Part shown: positions 43,141 to 52,736 of the stretch, one piece after another
Layout of the letters: each line of letters opens with the position of its first letter
How positions within the stretch are numbered: position 1 is the stretch's first letter
Assembly: GCA_949288415.1 (NCBI GenBank)
Contig: CASEKE010000002.1
Location: 1 to 61,909, forward strand
Length of the DNA stretch: 61,909 nucleotides
Direction: 5' to 3'
Source: an uncultured Spirochaetales bacterium
GTDB taxonomy: Bacteria; Spirochaetota; Spirochaetia; Sphaerochaetales; Sphaerochaetaceae
Position numbers and translations under genes: made by a program
The notes under the pieces: generated by a model
The model's input: the letters and a program-made list of their open reading frames with translations, nothing else
What the model was told of the DNA's origin: nothing
Database searches by the model: none

Positions 43141-44190
43141 TCATTCGTCCTTGTTTTCCACTTTCTCCAGACTTCTGTCGACGCGGTCGTACAACCAGCA
43201 TGCAACTTCGTGATCATCGCCGACTTTGAACATCGGAGGGATGTGGCAGGAACAGTAGTCCATCTTGTGTGGACATCTGTCGAAGAAGTAGCATCCTTTC
43301 CTCTCCTTGTCAGGAGAGGGAACGTCTCCTTCGAGAACGATTCTCTTTCTCTCCCTTTCGACCTTCGGGTTAGGAATCGGGGCTGCCGAAAGAAGCGCTT
43401 CCGTATACGGGTGCTTCGGATTCCTGTATAGATCCTCGGAATTGCTTATCTCCATTATCTTTCCGAGATACATGACAATGACGCGGCTTGAAATGTGCTG
43501 TATGACGCCAAGATCATGGGCTATGAATATGAACGTTATTCCAAGTTCCTTCTGCAGATCCGAGATCAGGTTGAGTATCTGGGCCTGGATCGATACATCG
43601 AGAGCTGATACCGGCTCGTCGGCAAGTATTATCTTCGGATTGAGCGCAAGAGCTCTTGCGATTCCTATCCTCTGCCTCTGTCCTCCCGAGAACTCATGAG
43701 GATATCTGTTCTTGTAGAGCTTGTTCAGCCCGACCTTTTCCATCAACTCCTCGACTCTCGCCTCTATCTCGTCGGCTGTCCACTTGTGGTCCAGAAGGCC
43801 TCTCCTGTTGTAGATGTTGAGAGGTTCTGCGATTATCGTCCTCACGGTCATTCTCGGATCGAGCGATGCGTACGGATCCTGGAATATCATCTGGATGTTC
43901 CTTCTCTCCTTGAGAAGGACGGATTTTTCGGCTGAACAGAGATCGATGCCGTCGAAGATGACCTTTCCTCCTGTCGGTTTGTGGAGCTGGGCGATCGATC
44001 TGACCGTAGTGCTCTTTCCGCATCCCGATTCGCCGACTATGCCCAGCGTCTCTCCCTTGTATACCTTGAAGCTGATTCCGTCCACAGCACGGATTGCTCC
44101 TATCTGCTTCTTGAAGATTCCGCCGTTGTCGATCGGAAAGTGCTGATACAGGTCCTGGACCTCGAGGATTACTTCTTTATCGTTGCTCAT
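43141..44190 (-). CDS. oppF: Oligopeptide ABC transporter ATPase OppF
   Basis: The 349-residue ATPase has Walker A 'G-E-S-G-C-G-K-S-T', signature 'F-S-G-G-Q-R-Q-R', Walker B 'I-I-L-A-D-E-P-V-S-A', and a C-terminal oligopeptide extension with Cys ligands ('C-Y-F-F-D-R-C-P'). It pairs with OppD. It starts 14 nt inside oppD. Confidence 0.94.
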   Translation of the reverse strand: MSNDKEVILEVQDLYQHFPIDNGGIFKKQIGAIRAVDGISFKVYKGETLGIVGESGCGKSTTVRSIAQLHKPTGGKVIFDGIDLCSAEKSVLLKERRNIQMIFQDPYASLDPRMTVRTIIAEPLNIYNRRGLLDHKWTADEIEARVEELMEKVGLNKLYKNRYPHEFSGGQRQRIGIARALALNPKIILADEPVSALDVSIQAQILNLISDLQKELGITFIFIAHDLGVIQHISSRVIVMYLGKIMEISNSEDLYRNPKHPYTEALLSAAPIPNPKVERERKRIVLEGDVPSPDKERKGCYFFDRCPHKMDYCSCHIPPMFKVGDDHEVACWLYDRVDRSLEKVENKDE

Positions 44191-45214
44191 CGGCGGCCTC
44201 CTTAAGGGCTTTTGCTATCTCGTCCTCTCCGGCATAGAGCCAGCAGGATACGTGGTGCCTGCTGTTGGCTGCATGCTCCGGCGGATAGGCGCAGCGGCAT
44301 ACGTCGAGGGCCTTGTGGCACCTCGGATGGAACGGACAGCATGGCGGAAGGTCTATGACGTTCGGCGGCTGTCCCTCGATGGAGAAGAGCCTTTCGCTCT
44401 TTTCTCCGTCGATCTTCGGAACGGAGGCTATCAGTCCCTCTGTGTATGGGTGCAGCGGATGCTCGAATAGATCGTCCGTAGGTGCATATTCCACTATCCG
44501 GCCTGCATACATGACGCAGACCTTGTCGCACATACCTGCGACGACGCCGAGATCATGGGTGATGAGGATGACCGCCGTCTTGAATTTCTCGTTCAGCTTC
44601 TTTATCAGCTCGAGTATCTGGGCCTGGATGGTCACGTCGAGTGCCGTCGTCGGCTCGTCCGCTATGAGAAGCTCCGCATTGCAGCTCAACGCCATTGCGA
44701 TCATCACTCGCTGCCTCATGCCTCCAGAGAACTGGTGAGGATAGCAGTCGATTCTTTTCTCGGGAGAAGGAATGCCGACTTCCGCCAGCATCCTTATGGC
44801 TTTTTCCCTTGCTTCCTGCTTTGTCTTGTTCTGATGGAGCCTTATTGTCTCAATCATCTGAGTGCTTATCTTGAGGAACGGGTTGAGGCTGGTCATCGGG
44901 TCCTGGAAGATCATCGAGATCTTGTTTCCTCTGATGTGCCTGAGCTCTTTCTCGCTCATCTCCATGATGTCTTTCCCGTCGTACATCACCTTGCCCCCGA
45001 CGATCTTTCCGGGAGGGGATGGGACGAGCCGCATGACAGAGAGGTTTGTCACACTCTTTCCGCATCCGGACTCGCCGACAAGACCGACCGTCTCGCCTTC
45101 GTGCACTACGAACGATACTCCGTCGACGGCCTTGACTATTCCGGCATCGGTCTTGAAGTAGGTCTGAAGACCCTGTACGTCAAGAACTACCTTTTCCTTG
45201 TCAAAATCTTTCAT
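44177..45214 (-). CDS. oppD: Oligopeptide ABC transporter ATPase OppD
   Basis: The 345-residue ATPase has Walker A 'G-E-S-G-C-G-K-S-V', signature 'F-S-G-G-M-R-Q-R', Walker B 'L-L-I-A-D-E-P-T-T-A', and the C-terminal Cys-rich tail ('C-P-F-H-P-R-C'). The Met at 45214 gives the usual N-terminus; the open frame starts 48 nt earlier. The gene overlaps oppF by 14 nt. Confidence 0.93.
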   Translation of the reverse strand: MKDFDKEKVVLDVQGLQTYFKTDAGIVKAVDGVSFVVHEGETVGLVGESGCGKSVTNLSVMRLVPSPPGKIVGGKVMYDGKDIMEMSEKELRHIRGNKISMIFQDPMTSLNPFLKISTQMIETIRLHQNKTKQEAREKAIRMLAEVGIPSPEKRIDCYPHQFSGGMRQRVMIAMALSCNAELLIADEPTTALDVTIQAQILELIKKLNEKFKTAVILITHDLGVVAGMCDKVCVMYAGRIVEYAPTDDLFEHPLHPYTEGLIASVPKIDGEKSERLFSIEGQPPNVIDLPPCCPFHPRCHKALDVCRCAYPPEHAANSRHHVSCWLYAGEDEIAKALKEAADEQR

Positions 45215-45227
45215 ACGCTGCTCCAAA

Positions 45228-46826
45228 TCAAAGCTGGTTCTTGCTCTGCGGGTCGAATGCATCCCTGAGGCCGTCGCCCAGGAAGTTCATGGCAAAGAGG
45301 AAGAGAACCATCGCGATCGATGGGAATATGAGTTTCCACGGATAGAGCGTCATCGATCCTACGCCGTCTCCGATCAGGGATCCGAGCGATGCATACGGTG
45401 CCTGCACGCCGAGTCCTAGGAACGACAGGAAGCTTTCCTGCATTATGAAGTTCGGAATTCTTATCGTCGAGTAGACGATTATCACCGAAAGAGAGTTCGG
45501 AATCATGTGGCGGAAGATGATGTGGAGCGTCGATGCGCCCATGCTCCTTGCCGCCTCGACGTATTCCTGGTTCTTCAGGCTCATGATCTGGCCGCGGACC
45601 ATTCGGGCGATAGTCAGCCACGATACGAGTGCCAATGCCAGGAACAGGTTAAGAATGTTCCTGCCGAATATTGCCATGCAGATGATGACGAGCAGCATGT
45701 AGGGCAGGCCGTACATTATATCGACGAACCTCATGAGGTAGTAGTCGACCTTTCCTCCGATGTAGCCTGCGAGCGCTCCGACGAATATTCCGATGAATAC
45801 GCTGGTGATCGTTCCGACGAGGCCGATGGCGATGGACACCTGGCAACCGTATATGATTCTCGAAAGAAGATCCCTTCCGAGGTAGTCCGTGCCGAGGTAG
45901 TACCTTCTTTCATGCATCTTCGTCGCCTCTACCTTGACTGTCGTGCCGTTGTCGAGTTCCAGCTCTCCCTTGTACGGGAAGCTCATGGAGCCGTCCGAGT
46001 TCAGAGCCGATATCCTCTTCTCGGCCTCGCGTTTCGCTAGCTGTTCTATGTATCCGTAGACGTTCTGGGCCGCTTTGTCCTTGACCCCGTCCTCTCCGAG
46101 AGCTTCCATTTCGACGTCGATCGCACTTTCGAGGGTTTCTCCCTCGAGGGTGCTGTCGCTTGCCTTGAGCGAGTTGGAATAGATGGTGCGTATCTCATTG
46201 AGCAGGCTTGTCTCGACGAGCTCCGTATCGGCTCCGATCATCGCCGCATAGATCGGGACGAGTGTGTCGTAGTCGGCTTTCTTGAGATCGACCAGTTTCC
46301 CGTCGACCGGATAGTATATCTTGGAAAGCGAAATCAGTATGTCGTTCTCTATTTTGTCGAGCGTCTTGTCGATCTGCTTCTGGTCGGATGCGTTGAATGT
46401 GAATGTTCCTTCGGCTCTCTGGCGTTCGCCCTCTTCGTAGAGGTAATTCCATACCTGGTTGCTCTTGCCTTCGGCTATCCATGCGTTTATCTGGGCATCC
46501 GCTTCGTCTCCTACCAGGAGCTGACGGCTTTTCCATGCCTTGAAATATAGGTCCTTGAGCTTGCTTTCAAGCATCAGGTCTCCGCTTGTTCTAGTGAGGC
46601 TCGGCGGAAGGTTCTTGTGGTCGGTGACCGCTTCGTCGTATGGATATATCGGAAGATAGTCGGCGCTGAGCGCAAGGATGGCGTAGATTATGACAACGAT
46701 CATCCCGAAGACCGCAAGTTTGTTTTTCCTGAGTCTCTTCCAGGCCTCCTTCGAAAGACTGGTGCCTTCGATGGTCTGGTTGAATTCGTTTGTAACGGTT
46801 TCTTTCTTTTTTTTGAACAAAGCCAT
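45228..46826 (-). CDS. oppC: Oligopeptide ABC transporter permease OppC with large insertion
   Basis: The 532-residue protein has TM1 at about 36-57. The conserved OppC permease part starts at 'L-G-T-D-Y-L-G-R-D' near residue 311, with the EAA loop 'E-A-A-R-S-M-G-A' near 440. In typical OppC (about 300 residues) the LGTD motif lies soon after TM1. About 225 extra residues, charged and helical, therefore sit between TM1 and TM2 on the periplasmic side. They could contact OppA. It ends 13 nt before oppD. Confidence 0.92.
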   Translation of the reverse strand: MALFKKKKETVTNEFNQTIEGTSLSKEAWKRLRKNKLAVFGMIVVIIYAILALSADYLPIYPYDEAVTDHKNLPPSLTRTSGDLMLESKLKDLYFKAWKSRQLLVGDEADAQINAWIAEGKSNQVWNYLYEEGERQRAEGTFTFNASDQKQIDKTLDKIENDILISLSKIYYPVDGKLVDLKKADYDTLVPIYAAMIGADTELVETSLLNEIRTIYSNSLKASDSTLEGETLESAIDVEMEALGEDGVKDKAAQNVYGYIEQLAKREAEKRISALNSDGSMSFPYKGELELDNGTTVKVEATKMHERRYYLGTDYLGRDLLSRIIYGCQVSIAIGLVGTITSVFIGIFVGALAGYIGGKVDYYLMRFVDIMYGLPYMLLVIICMAIFGRNILNLFLALALVSWLTIARMVRGQIMSLKNQEYVEAARSMGASTLHIIFRHMIPNSLSVIIVYSTIRIPNFIMQESFLSFLGLGVQAPYASLGSLIGDGVGSMTLYPWKLIFPSIAMVLFLFAMNFLGDGLRDAFDPQSKNQL

Positions 46827-46836
46827 CGAAAACTCC

Positions 46837-47769
46837 TTATTTGTATGTGATACGTGGATCGAGCTGCGCATAGACGATGTCGACTATGAAGTTCATTATC
46901 ACCAGAATCACGGAATACACGATGACGACGCCGACGATCAGCGTGTAGTCTCTGTTGAACGAGGACTGCACGAAGAACTTGCCGAGTCCAGGCACGATGA
47001 ATACCTGCTCGACGACGATGCTTCCCGTGAGGATTCCCGCGAAGGCCGGTCCGAGATAGCTGACGATAGGGAGCATGGCACCTTTCATGGCATGCTTGAA
47101 TATGATCGTGCTGTTCCTCATTCCTTTTGCCTTGGCCGTCCTGATGTAGTCGCTTCTAAGAGTCTCCAGCATGCTGGAACGCGTCAGACGAGCTATGTCC
47201 GCATAGTAGGCGAACGAGAGTGCGATCGTGGGAAGCACAAGAGTGGACAGCGGTGCGGATCCGTCCATGAACCATCCGGTGGTGGGGAACCACTTCAGCT
47301 GCATCGTGAAAACGTTCTGCAGAAGCGGAGCTACTACGAACAGCGGAACCGAAAGTCCCAGTGCCGCAAGCGACATAGGGATGTAATCCAGCAAAGAGTT
47401 CTGCTTGACGGCAGCTATTATCCCGAGAGATATCCCGAACACCAGAGCCACCATCATCGACACGAATCCGAGAACCAGCGAATTGGGAAGGGAATTCCCT
47501 ATCAGGTAGTTGACGTCATGGTCCTTGTATTTGTACGAAGGTCCGAGATCTCCTCTGAGCACATCGAACATGTATCTTGCATACTGCTTCAGAAGCGGTT
47601 CGTCGAAGTGGTATTTTGCCTCAATGTTCTTCTTGACGACTTCAGGCAAGGCCCTCTCTCCGTCGAACGGTCCGCCCGGAGCAATCCTGACTATGAAGAA
47701 GCTCAGGGTTATGATGATCAGAAGGGTCGGTATCATGCCGAGAAGTCGTTTTATGATGTATTTCGTCAT
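46837..47769 (-). CDS. oppB: Oligopeptide ABC transporter permease OppB
   Basis: The 310-residue permease has six helices and the motifs 'F-F-I-V-R-I-A-P-G-G-P-F' and 'Y-I-R-T-A-K-A-K-G'. ATG 47769 is preferred, with AGGAG 10 nt upstream; a TTG at 47775 is only 4 nt from that site. It heads the oppBCDF operon. A possible TTGCAT/TATAAA promoter pair (15-nt spacer) lies near 47798-47824 on the minus strand. Confidence 0.94.
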   Translation of the reverse strand: MTKYIIKRLLGMIPTLLIIITLSFFIVRIAPGGPFDGERALPEVVKKNIEAKYHFDEPLLKQYARYMFDVLRGDLGPSYKYKDHDVNYLIGNSLPNSLVLGFVSMMVALVFGISLGIIAAVKQNSLLDYIPMSLAALGLSVPLFVVAPLLQNVFTMQLKWFPTTGWFMDGSAPLSTLVLPTIALSFAYYADIARLTRSSMLETLRSDYIRTAKAKGMRNSTIIFKHAMKGAMLPIVSYLGPAFAGILTGSIVVEQVFIVPGLGKFFVQSSFNRDYTLIVGVVIVYSVILVIMNFIVDIVYAQLDPRITYK

Positions 47770-47985
47770 CAGCAAATAACTCCTATAACATTACATTTTT
47801 ATAGAAATCCGAATAATTATGCAAGTCTTATGCAACCTTAATGAACCAATATCCATAAAACAGACTTGCTCGGCGCCTTATTTTCTTCCCTTTCCCGGCA
47901 TTGTCCTGACGGCTGTCGGACATCGGTCGCGTACTTCTTCAGACTGTTGCACATCACCTGTTTTCAAGTTAAGCTCTATTGTGTG

Positions 47986-49311
47986 ATGAAGACCATATAT
48001 GTTGAAAGTCTGGGCTGCGCAAAGAATCAGGTCGATTCCGAGATTCTTCTCACATATGCCCTGGAGAACGGTTACGATATGACGGAAGACCCGATGAAGG
48101 CCTCTGTCATTGTCGTCAATTCCTGCGGTTTCATAGAGGATGCCAAGAAGGAGAGCATAGACACACTGCTTTCCATGAGGAAAATGTATCCCCATGCGAA
48201 GATAATCCTCGCGGGATGCCTTGCGCAGCGCTATGCCTCGCAGATGGATCTCGAGGAGGCGGATGCCATATTCGGGAACCATGATCTCTCGCTGTTTCCC
48301 GCATTGCTGGAGAAGGTCGAAAGAAACGTCCGAGTCGTGGAGACGCCTGAGTATCCCGATCCCGATGCGGAGCGGGACGACAGAAAGGTCCTTCTTTCCA
48401 TGCCTGCAAGCGCGTACCTGAAGATAAGCGAAGGCTGCGATCATAGATGTGCCTATTGCGCGATACCGCTTATACGCGGTCCTCTCCGCTCTCGCCCGAT
48501 GGACAGGATCGTCGAAGAGGCTCGCCGTCTGATCTCGTCCGGGATATATGAGATCAACGTGATCGCCCAGGATCTCGGAGCCTATGGGACCGACGGTCCG
48601 GGAAAGAGAAGCCGATTCGTGGAACTTATGGACAGGCTCTCTTCTCTCGAGGGGAACTACGTGCTCAGGATGCTTTACATACATCCGGATACTTTCCCTT
48701 TGGATTTGCTGCCGCTTGTCAGGGAGCGGAAAAACATACTGCCGTATTTCGACATCCCGTTCCAGCATTCCGCGGCAAAGGTCCTTCGCGGAATGGGACG
48801 TACCGGCGACAGGAAAACCTACGTGGATCTTGTCAGGAGAATCCGGACCGAGGTTCCCGGTGCCGTGATCCGAAGCACTCTGATGCTCGGCTTTCCTGGC
48901 GAGGACAATGAAGCGTTCGAGGATCTGAAGCTGTTCGTGAAAGAGGCCGAGCTCGATTGGATGGGCTCTTTCCTCTATTCACGAGAGGAGGACACTCCCG
49001 CATACGGCATGAGAAATGCCAAGGAACATGAAAAGGCACACAGAGTCGCCAAGAAGTATCAGGACGAGCTTGTCAGGATCCAGGACAGGATATCCGAGAA
49101 AAGAGCCCATTCGTTCGTCGGAGGGGAATATACCGCGCTTGTCGAGGAGAAGATAGAAGGCGAGAGCCTTGCGTTCGGAAGAATCTACTCGCAGGCTCCG
49201 GAGGTCGACGGAGTCACTGTTATCGAGGGAGAAAATCTGAAGCCGGGCGATGTCGTCAGAGTAAGGATAGAAAAGAACATGACGTTCGATCTCGAAGGGG
49301 TCGTCATCTGA
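47986..49311 (+). CDS. rimO: Ribosomal protein S12 methylthiotransferase
   Basis: RimO adds a methylthio group to Asp of S12. The 441-residue protein has the UPF0004 domain ('E-S-L-G-C-A-K-N-Q-V-D-S-E'), radical SAM motif 'C-D-H-R-C-A-Y-C-A-I-P', and a TRAM domain at the C-terminus. The ATG at 47986 is chosen to match the family. No Shine-Dalgarno is seen. It overlaps the helicase gene by one base. Confidence 0.95.
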   Translation: MKTIYVESLGCAKNQVDSEILLTYALENGYDMTEDPMKASVIVVNSCGFIEDAKKESIDTLLSMRKMYPHAKIILAGCLAQRYASQMDLEEADAIFGNHDLSLFPALLEKVERNVRVVETPEYPDPDAERDDRKVLLSMPASAYLKISEGCDHRCAYCAIPLIRGPLRSRPMDRIVEEARRLISSGIYEINVIAQDLGAYGTDGPGKRSRFVELMDRLSSLEGNYVLRMLYIHPDTFPLDLLPLVRERKNILPYFDIPFQHSAAKVLRGMGRTGDRKTYVDLVRRIRTEVPGAVIRSTLMLGFPGEDNEAFEDLKLFVKEAELDWMGSFLYSREEDTPAYGMRNAKEHEKAHRVAKKYQDELVRIQDRISEKRAHSFVGGEYTALVEEKIEGESLAFGRIYSQAPEVDGVTVIEGENLKPGDVVRVRIEKNMTFDLEGVVI

Positions 49312-51668
49312 TGGTCGATCTAGAGAGCCTCAATCCGGAACAGCTCGAGGCTGTGCTCGATACGACGCACAATCTTCTGCTCCTTGCATGCGCCGGAAGC
49401 GGCAAGACCCGTACGATCACGACCAAGATCGCCTATTATATCGAAAAGGGAATACTCAAGCCTTGGGAGATACTCGCGGTCACTTTCACGAACAAGGCCG
49501 CATACGAGATGCGGGAAAGGATCGATTCCATGCTTCCCGGTTTCGATCTGTCGTCACTCGAGGTCAGGACGTTCCACTCCTTCGGCGCATGGTTGCTGAG
49601 GAGGCACCATGCCGAAGCGATGCTTGACGACAACTTCTGTATCTACGACGACGATGATTCCCTTTCTCTTCTCACGACGCTTTTCCCGACGACCGACAAG
49701 AAGCTCCTCAGGGGATTTTCCAAGTCCATCTCGAAAGCGAAGGACCTCGGTGTCGATCCGGATGATGCAAAACTTTCGGAGATCGATTCCGAAGAGATGT
49801 TCCGAATGGTCTACAAGAGATACGAATCGGCCATCCGTTGCACGGGAAACTGCGATTTTGCCGATCTGATCCTTCTTCCGGTGGGCCTTCTTGAGGAACA
49901 CCCGGATATCGCGGACAGATACAGGCGACGGTTCAAGCTCATACTTGTGGACGAGTATCAGGACTCAAACAGGATGCAGTTTCGGCTGCTCAAGCTGATT
50001 GCCGGTGAATCTTCCCAGATCTGCGTCGTCGGGGACGATGACCAGTCCATCTATGCATTCAGGGGAGCGGAGCTGAAAAACATCCTCACGTTCGCCAAGA
50101 GCTTCGATAATGTACGCGAAATAAAGATAGAGAAGAACTACCGCTCCACCGGCGAGATTCTGCGTCTTGCAGGGGGACTGATTTCCCATAACAAGGAACG
50201 TCATGTCAAGGATATCGTGAGTGCTACCGACGCCCATGGGCCTCTTCCCAAGCTTTTGGAATGTGCCGACGGCGAATATGAAGCTTCGACGATATCCTCT
50301 ATAATAAGGCGTGACAGGCTTTTCAGAAGTACTGCGATCATATACAGGACAAATGCGCAGTCGCTGCCGTTCGAGATGCAGCTCAAGAAAGACAGAGTCC
50401 CTTACAGGCTTGTCGGTGCTCTGCGGTTCTACGATAGAGAGGAGGTCAAGGATGCGCTTGCGTTGTTGTTCCTGCTTGTAAACCGCAGAGACAGCGTGAA
50501 TTTCCGCCGGATAATCAACAAACCTCCAAGGGGGATAGGTCCCAAGGCCCAGGAGGAGATCGCCGGCTACGGGGATGACCTTGTCACAGGACTTGAATTG
50601 TTCTCTTCCGGCCATGGGAAAGCCGCCGAAGGAGCAAAGGCGTTCCTTGACAACTACAAGGAGATGCTTGAGTCCGTGGAGAGGGGGGACAACCTCGGGG
50701 ATGTGCTTCTGAGGGGCATAACGCATTCGGGCCTCATGGCGATGTACGAGAAGGAGCCGGACAAGAACGTAGTGAAGGCCCGCAAAGAGAATCTCAGCAC
50801 GCTGATTTCCTCGCTGAGCCAGTGCCAGCCCGGATACGAGAGTCTTGTCGGATATCTCGAGAACATCACGCTGGACAATTCCACCCTCGGCGGTACGGGA
50901 GAGGAGGATACGGAAAGCCAGGTGGTGTTGATCACAATGCACAACACCAAGGGCCTGGAGTTCGACAACGTGTTCGTCGCAGGACTCGAGGACGAGATCA
51001 TTCCCGGCGGTTCAGATGTGAGACCGAGCGATCTGGAAGAGGAAAGAAGGATTCTATATGTCGCTATCACCAGAGCCCGCAAGATGCTGACGCTGTCCTA
51101 CGCAAGGCGCCGCATGAGGTGGGGGCATACGGACTATATGCACAAGAGCCGTTTCATAGCGGATTTCCCTTCGGGTTCATACGAGTCGAACGTGTCCCGC
51201 CAGGAAAGACCTCCGATGGATTTCGACAGACTTGTCGGCGCCCGCATGAGCTATGGAAAACGCATCAGCTCCTGGAACGGAACGACAATGAACGATCTTC
51301 GCAAAGAAGAGAACGGCACAATCGAACGTATTGAATTGGCTGTAGGGGATATCGTTTCCAGCGAAATCTACGGCAAGGGCCGTGTCGTCGCTCTGGATGG
51401 CGACATGGCTACGATAGAGTTCCTGTCGGGTGTAAAACGTCTCAACAGAAACTACAGCGAGTTCAAGATGGTCGAAAAGGCCTCGAGCATAAGGAAGAAA
51501 ACCACTTTCCAAGTCGGAGACAAAGTGAGAAGTGCCGTCTATGGCGATGGGGAGATCGTTTCCCGTGAAGTGAAGAACGCGGCTGCGGACATCGTGGTAA
51601 TCCGGGTAAGATTCAAAAACTCCGAGGTGCAGCTGGTCGAGAAATTCGCCAAGATCGAACATATCTGA
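49311..51668 (+). CDS. UvrD/PcrA-type DNA helicase with tandem C-terminal Tudor-like repeats
   Basis: The 785-residue SF1A helicase has Walker A 'A-C-A-G-S-G-K-T-R', 'V-D-E-Y-Q-D-S-N', 'D-D-D-Q-S-I-Y-A-F-R-G-A', 'M-H-N-T-K-G-L-E-F' and 'Y-V-A-I-T-R-A-R'. The tail holds two similar beta-barrel stretches: 'V-G-D-I-V-S-S-E-I-Y-G-K-G-R' near 675 and 'V-G-D-K-V-R-S-A-V-Y-G-D-G-E' near 740. PcrA normally has one RNA-polymerase-binding Tudor. It unwinds DNA in repair and replication. It overlaps rimO by one base. Confidence 0.9.
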   Translation: MVDLESLNPEQLEAVLDTTHNLLLLACAGSGKTRTITTKIAYYIEKGILKPWEILAVTFTNKAAYEMRERIDSMLPGFDLSSLEVRTFHSFGAWLLRRHHAEAMLDDNFCIYDDDDSLSLLTTLFPTTDKKLLRGFSKSISKAKDLGVDPDDAKLSEIDSEEMFRMVYKRYESAIRCTGNCDFADLILLPVGLLEEHPDIADRYRRRFKLILVDEYQDSNRMQFRLLKLIAGESSQICVVGDDDQSIYAFRGAELKNILTFAKSFDNVREIKIEKNYRSTGEILRLAGGLISHNKERHVKDIVSATDAHGPLPKLLECADGEYEASTISSIIRRDRLFRSTAIIYRTNAQSLPFEMQLKKDRVPYRLVGALRFYDREEVKDALALLFLLVNRRDSVNFRRIINKPPRGIGPKAQEEIAGYGDDLVTGLELFSSGHGKAAEGAKAFLDNYKEMLESVERGDNLGDVLLRGITHSGLMAMYEKEPDKNVVKARKENLSTLISSLSQCQPGYESLVGYLENITLDNSTLGGTGEEDTESQVVLITMHNTKGLEFDNVFVAGLEDEIIPGGSDVRPSDLEEERRILYVAITRARKMLTLSYARRRMRWGHTDYMHKSRFIADFPSGSYESNVSRQERPPMDFDRLVGARMSYGKRISSWNGTTMNDLRKEENGTIERIELAVGDIVSSEIYGKGRVVALDGDMATIEFLSGVKRLNRNYSEFKMVEKASSIRKKTTFQVGDKVRSAVYGDGEIVSREVKNAAADIVVIRVRFKNSEVQLVEKFAKIEHI

Positions 51669-51673
51669 TTGTA

Positions 51674-51703
51674 GGGCGTCCTTGCGGATGCCCGATTTTT
51701 TTT
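51674..51703 (+). terminator. Rho-independent terminator after the helicase
   Basis: An 8-bp stem with a G-U pair (51674-51681 with 51686-51693) is followed by GA and eight T residues. It begins 5 nt past the stop. Confidence 0.82.
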
Positions 51704-51800
51704 CTTCGGAAACGGGAAAAAAAACCTATTGCACGAAGAGTACGTTTGCTGGTAAGCTCAAGACTCCCGGAGTGTTTGAGAAGACTGTAAAGGAGTTCCA

Positions 51801-52649
51801 ATGCAGAAAAAGATCCTTGCGGCAACGGCGGCAGTCTTTTCCTATTCTTTCATCTTTACCGTCCTTTCGCCCATCGTTCCTTCGCTTCCGCTGGGATTCG
51901 ACATGATCGTCATCAGCAGCGCCGCAATCATTCCTTCCGTGCTGTTTCTGCTTTTCTTCGGCCGGAATTCCGGCATCGAGCCTGACAAGCCGTCGCTTGC
52001 AATGCTGTTTTTTCTTTTTTCGGCGGATTTCCTTCTGAATCTTTCCTCGTCGTTTCTCGGCACTCCGATCGAATGGCTTGCCGGACTGGCCGGTTTTGCG
52101 GCAGTCGCACCTGCTGCGGTAAACGACTTCTCCTTCTTCGGCATCCTGTATGTATGCATCGTTGGTCCGATATACGAGGAAATCGTATACAGAAAGGTCC
52201 TGGCCGGCAGTCTCCGCGATATCGGTCCGAACAGGGCTCTGGTACTTTCTGCTCTCGTGTTCGGTCTCATGCATCACGATTTCTATCAGGGAGTCGGCGC
52301 ATTTTTCGGCGCCTTCGTGTACGGATATGTTTTTTTCCGTTATTCCCTCGTTTTCTCGGTCGTGCTCCATGTGGCGAACAATTCCCTTGCGACTGTCATA
52401 TCCTACCTGCAGAATATCGGGGATTACGGCAGTTTTGCGATTGTCCTGATCGCCTTTGCTCTTGCGATCGTATTCGTCGTAGGTCTCGCGAGAATTGTCA
52501 GAAATTTGAGAAAGAACGGAAGAACCGCTTCGACCGAAGTTCAGGTTCCGATTGCCGGTTCCGCTTTTATCCAACTTCTTCCGGTGATGCTTCTCGTATT
52601 CTACGAAGCCGTCATGACATTTCTGGAGAGTTTTTCCAGGGTGGCCTGA
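51801..52649 (+). CDS. CPBP-family intramembrane metalloprotease (second copy)
   Basis: The 282-residue protein has about eight helices and motifs 'Y-E-E-I-V-Y-R-K-V-L', 'G-L-M-H-H-D-F', and 'L-H-V-A-N-N-S-L'. It is a CPBP protease like 26329-27144 but not closely similar in sequence. It stands alone. Function is unknown. Confidence 0.85.
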   Translation: MQKKILAATAAVFSYSFIFTVLSPIVPSLPLGFDMIVISSAAIIPSVLFLLFFGRNSGIEPDKPSLAMLFFLFSADFLLNLSSSFLGTPIEWLAGLAGFAAVAPAAVNDFSFFGILYVCIVGPIYEEIVYRKVLAGSLRDIGPNRALVLSALVFGLMHHDFYQGVGAFFGAFVYGYVFFRYSLVFSVVLHVANNSLATVISYLQNIGDYGSFAIVLIAFALAIVFVVGLARIVRNLRKNGRTASTEVQVPIAGSAFIQLLPVMLLVFYEAVMTFLESFSRVA

Positions 52650-52700
52650 GCCGAGAAAAGGAAAAATCTCCGCAAGCGGAAAAACGATGCATGATGCATC

Positions 52701-52730
52701 TTTACACGCTACCGTTTTTTTCGCTATAAT
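52701..52730 (+). promoter_or_regulatory. Promoter of the rplM-rpsI operon
   Basis: TTTACA (52701-52706), 18-nt spacer, perfect TATAAT (52725-52730). Transcription would start near 52737, about 244 nt before rplM. Confidence 0.75.
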
Positions 52731-52736
52731 TCGAAT

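Noticed and set aside
46690..47841. 383-residue plus-strand frame opposite oppB
   Set aside because: Very rich in Glu, Arg, His and Asp with no motif; oppB on the other strand is certain.
52680..52700. GATGCA/TGCATC palindrome as a terminator of the second CPBP gene
   Set aside because: Six-bp stem, AT-rich, with no T tract directly after it; it lies just upstream of the rplM promoter.
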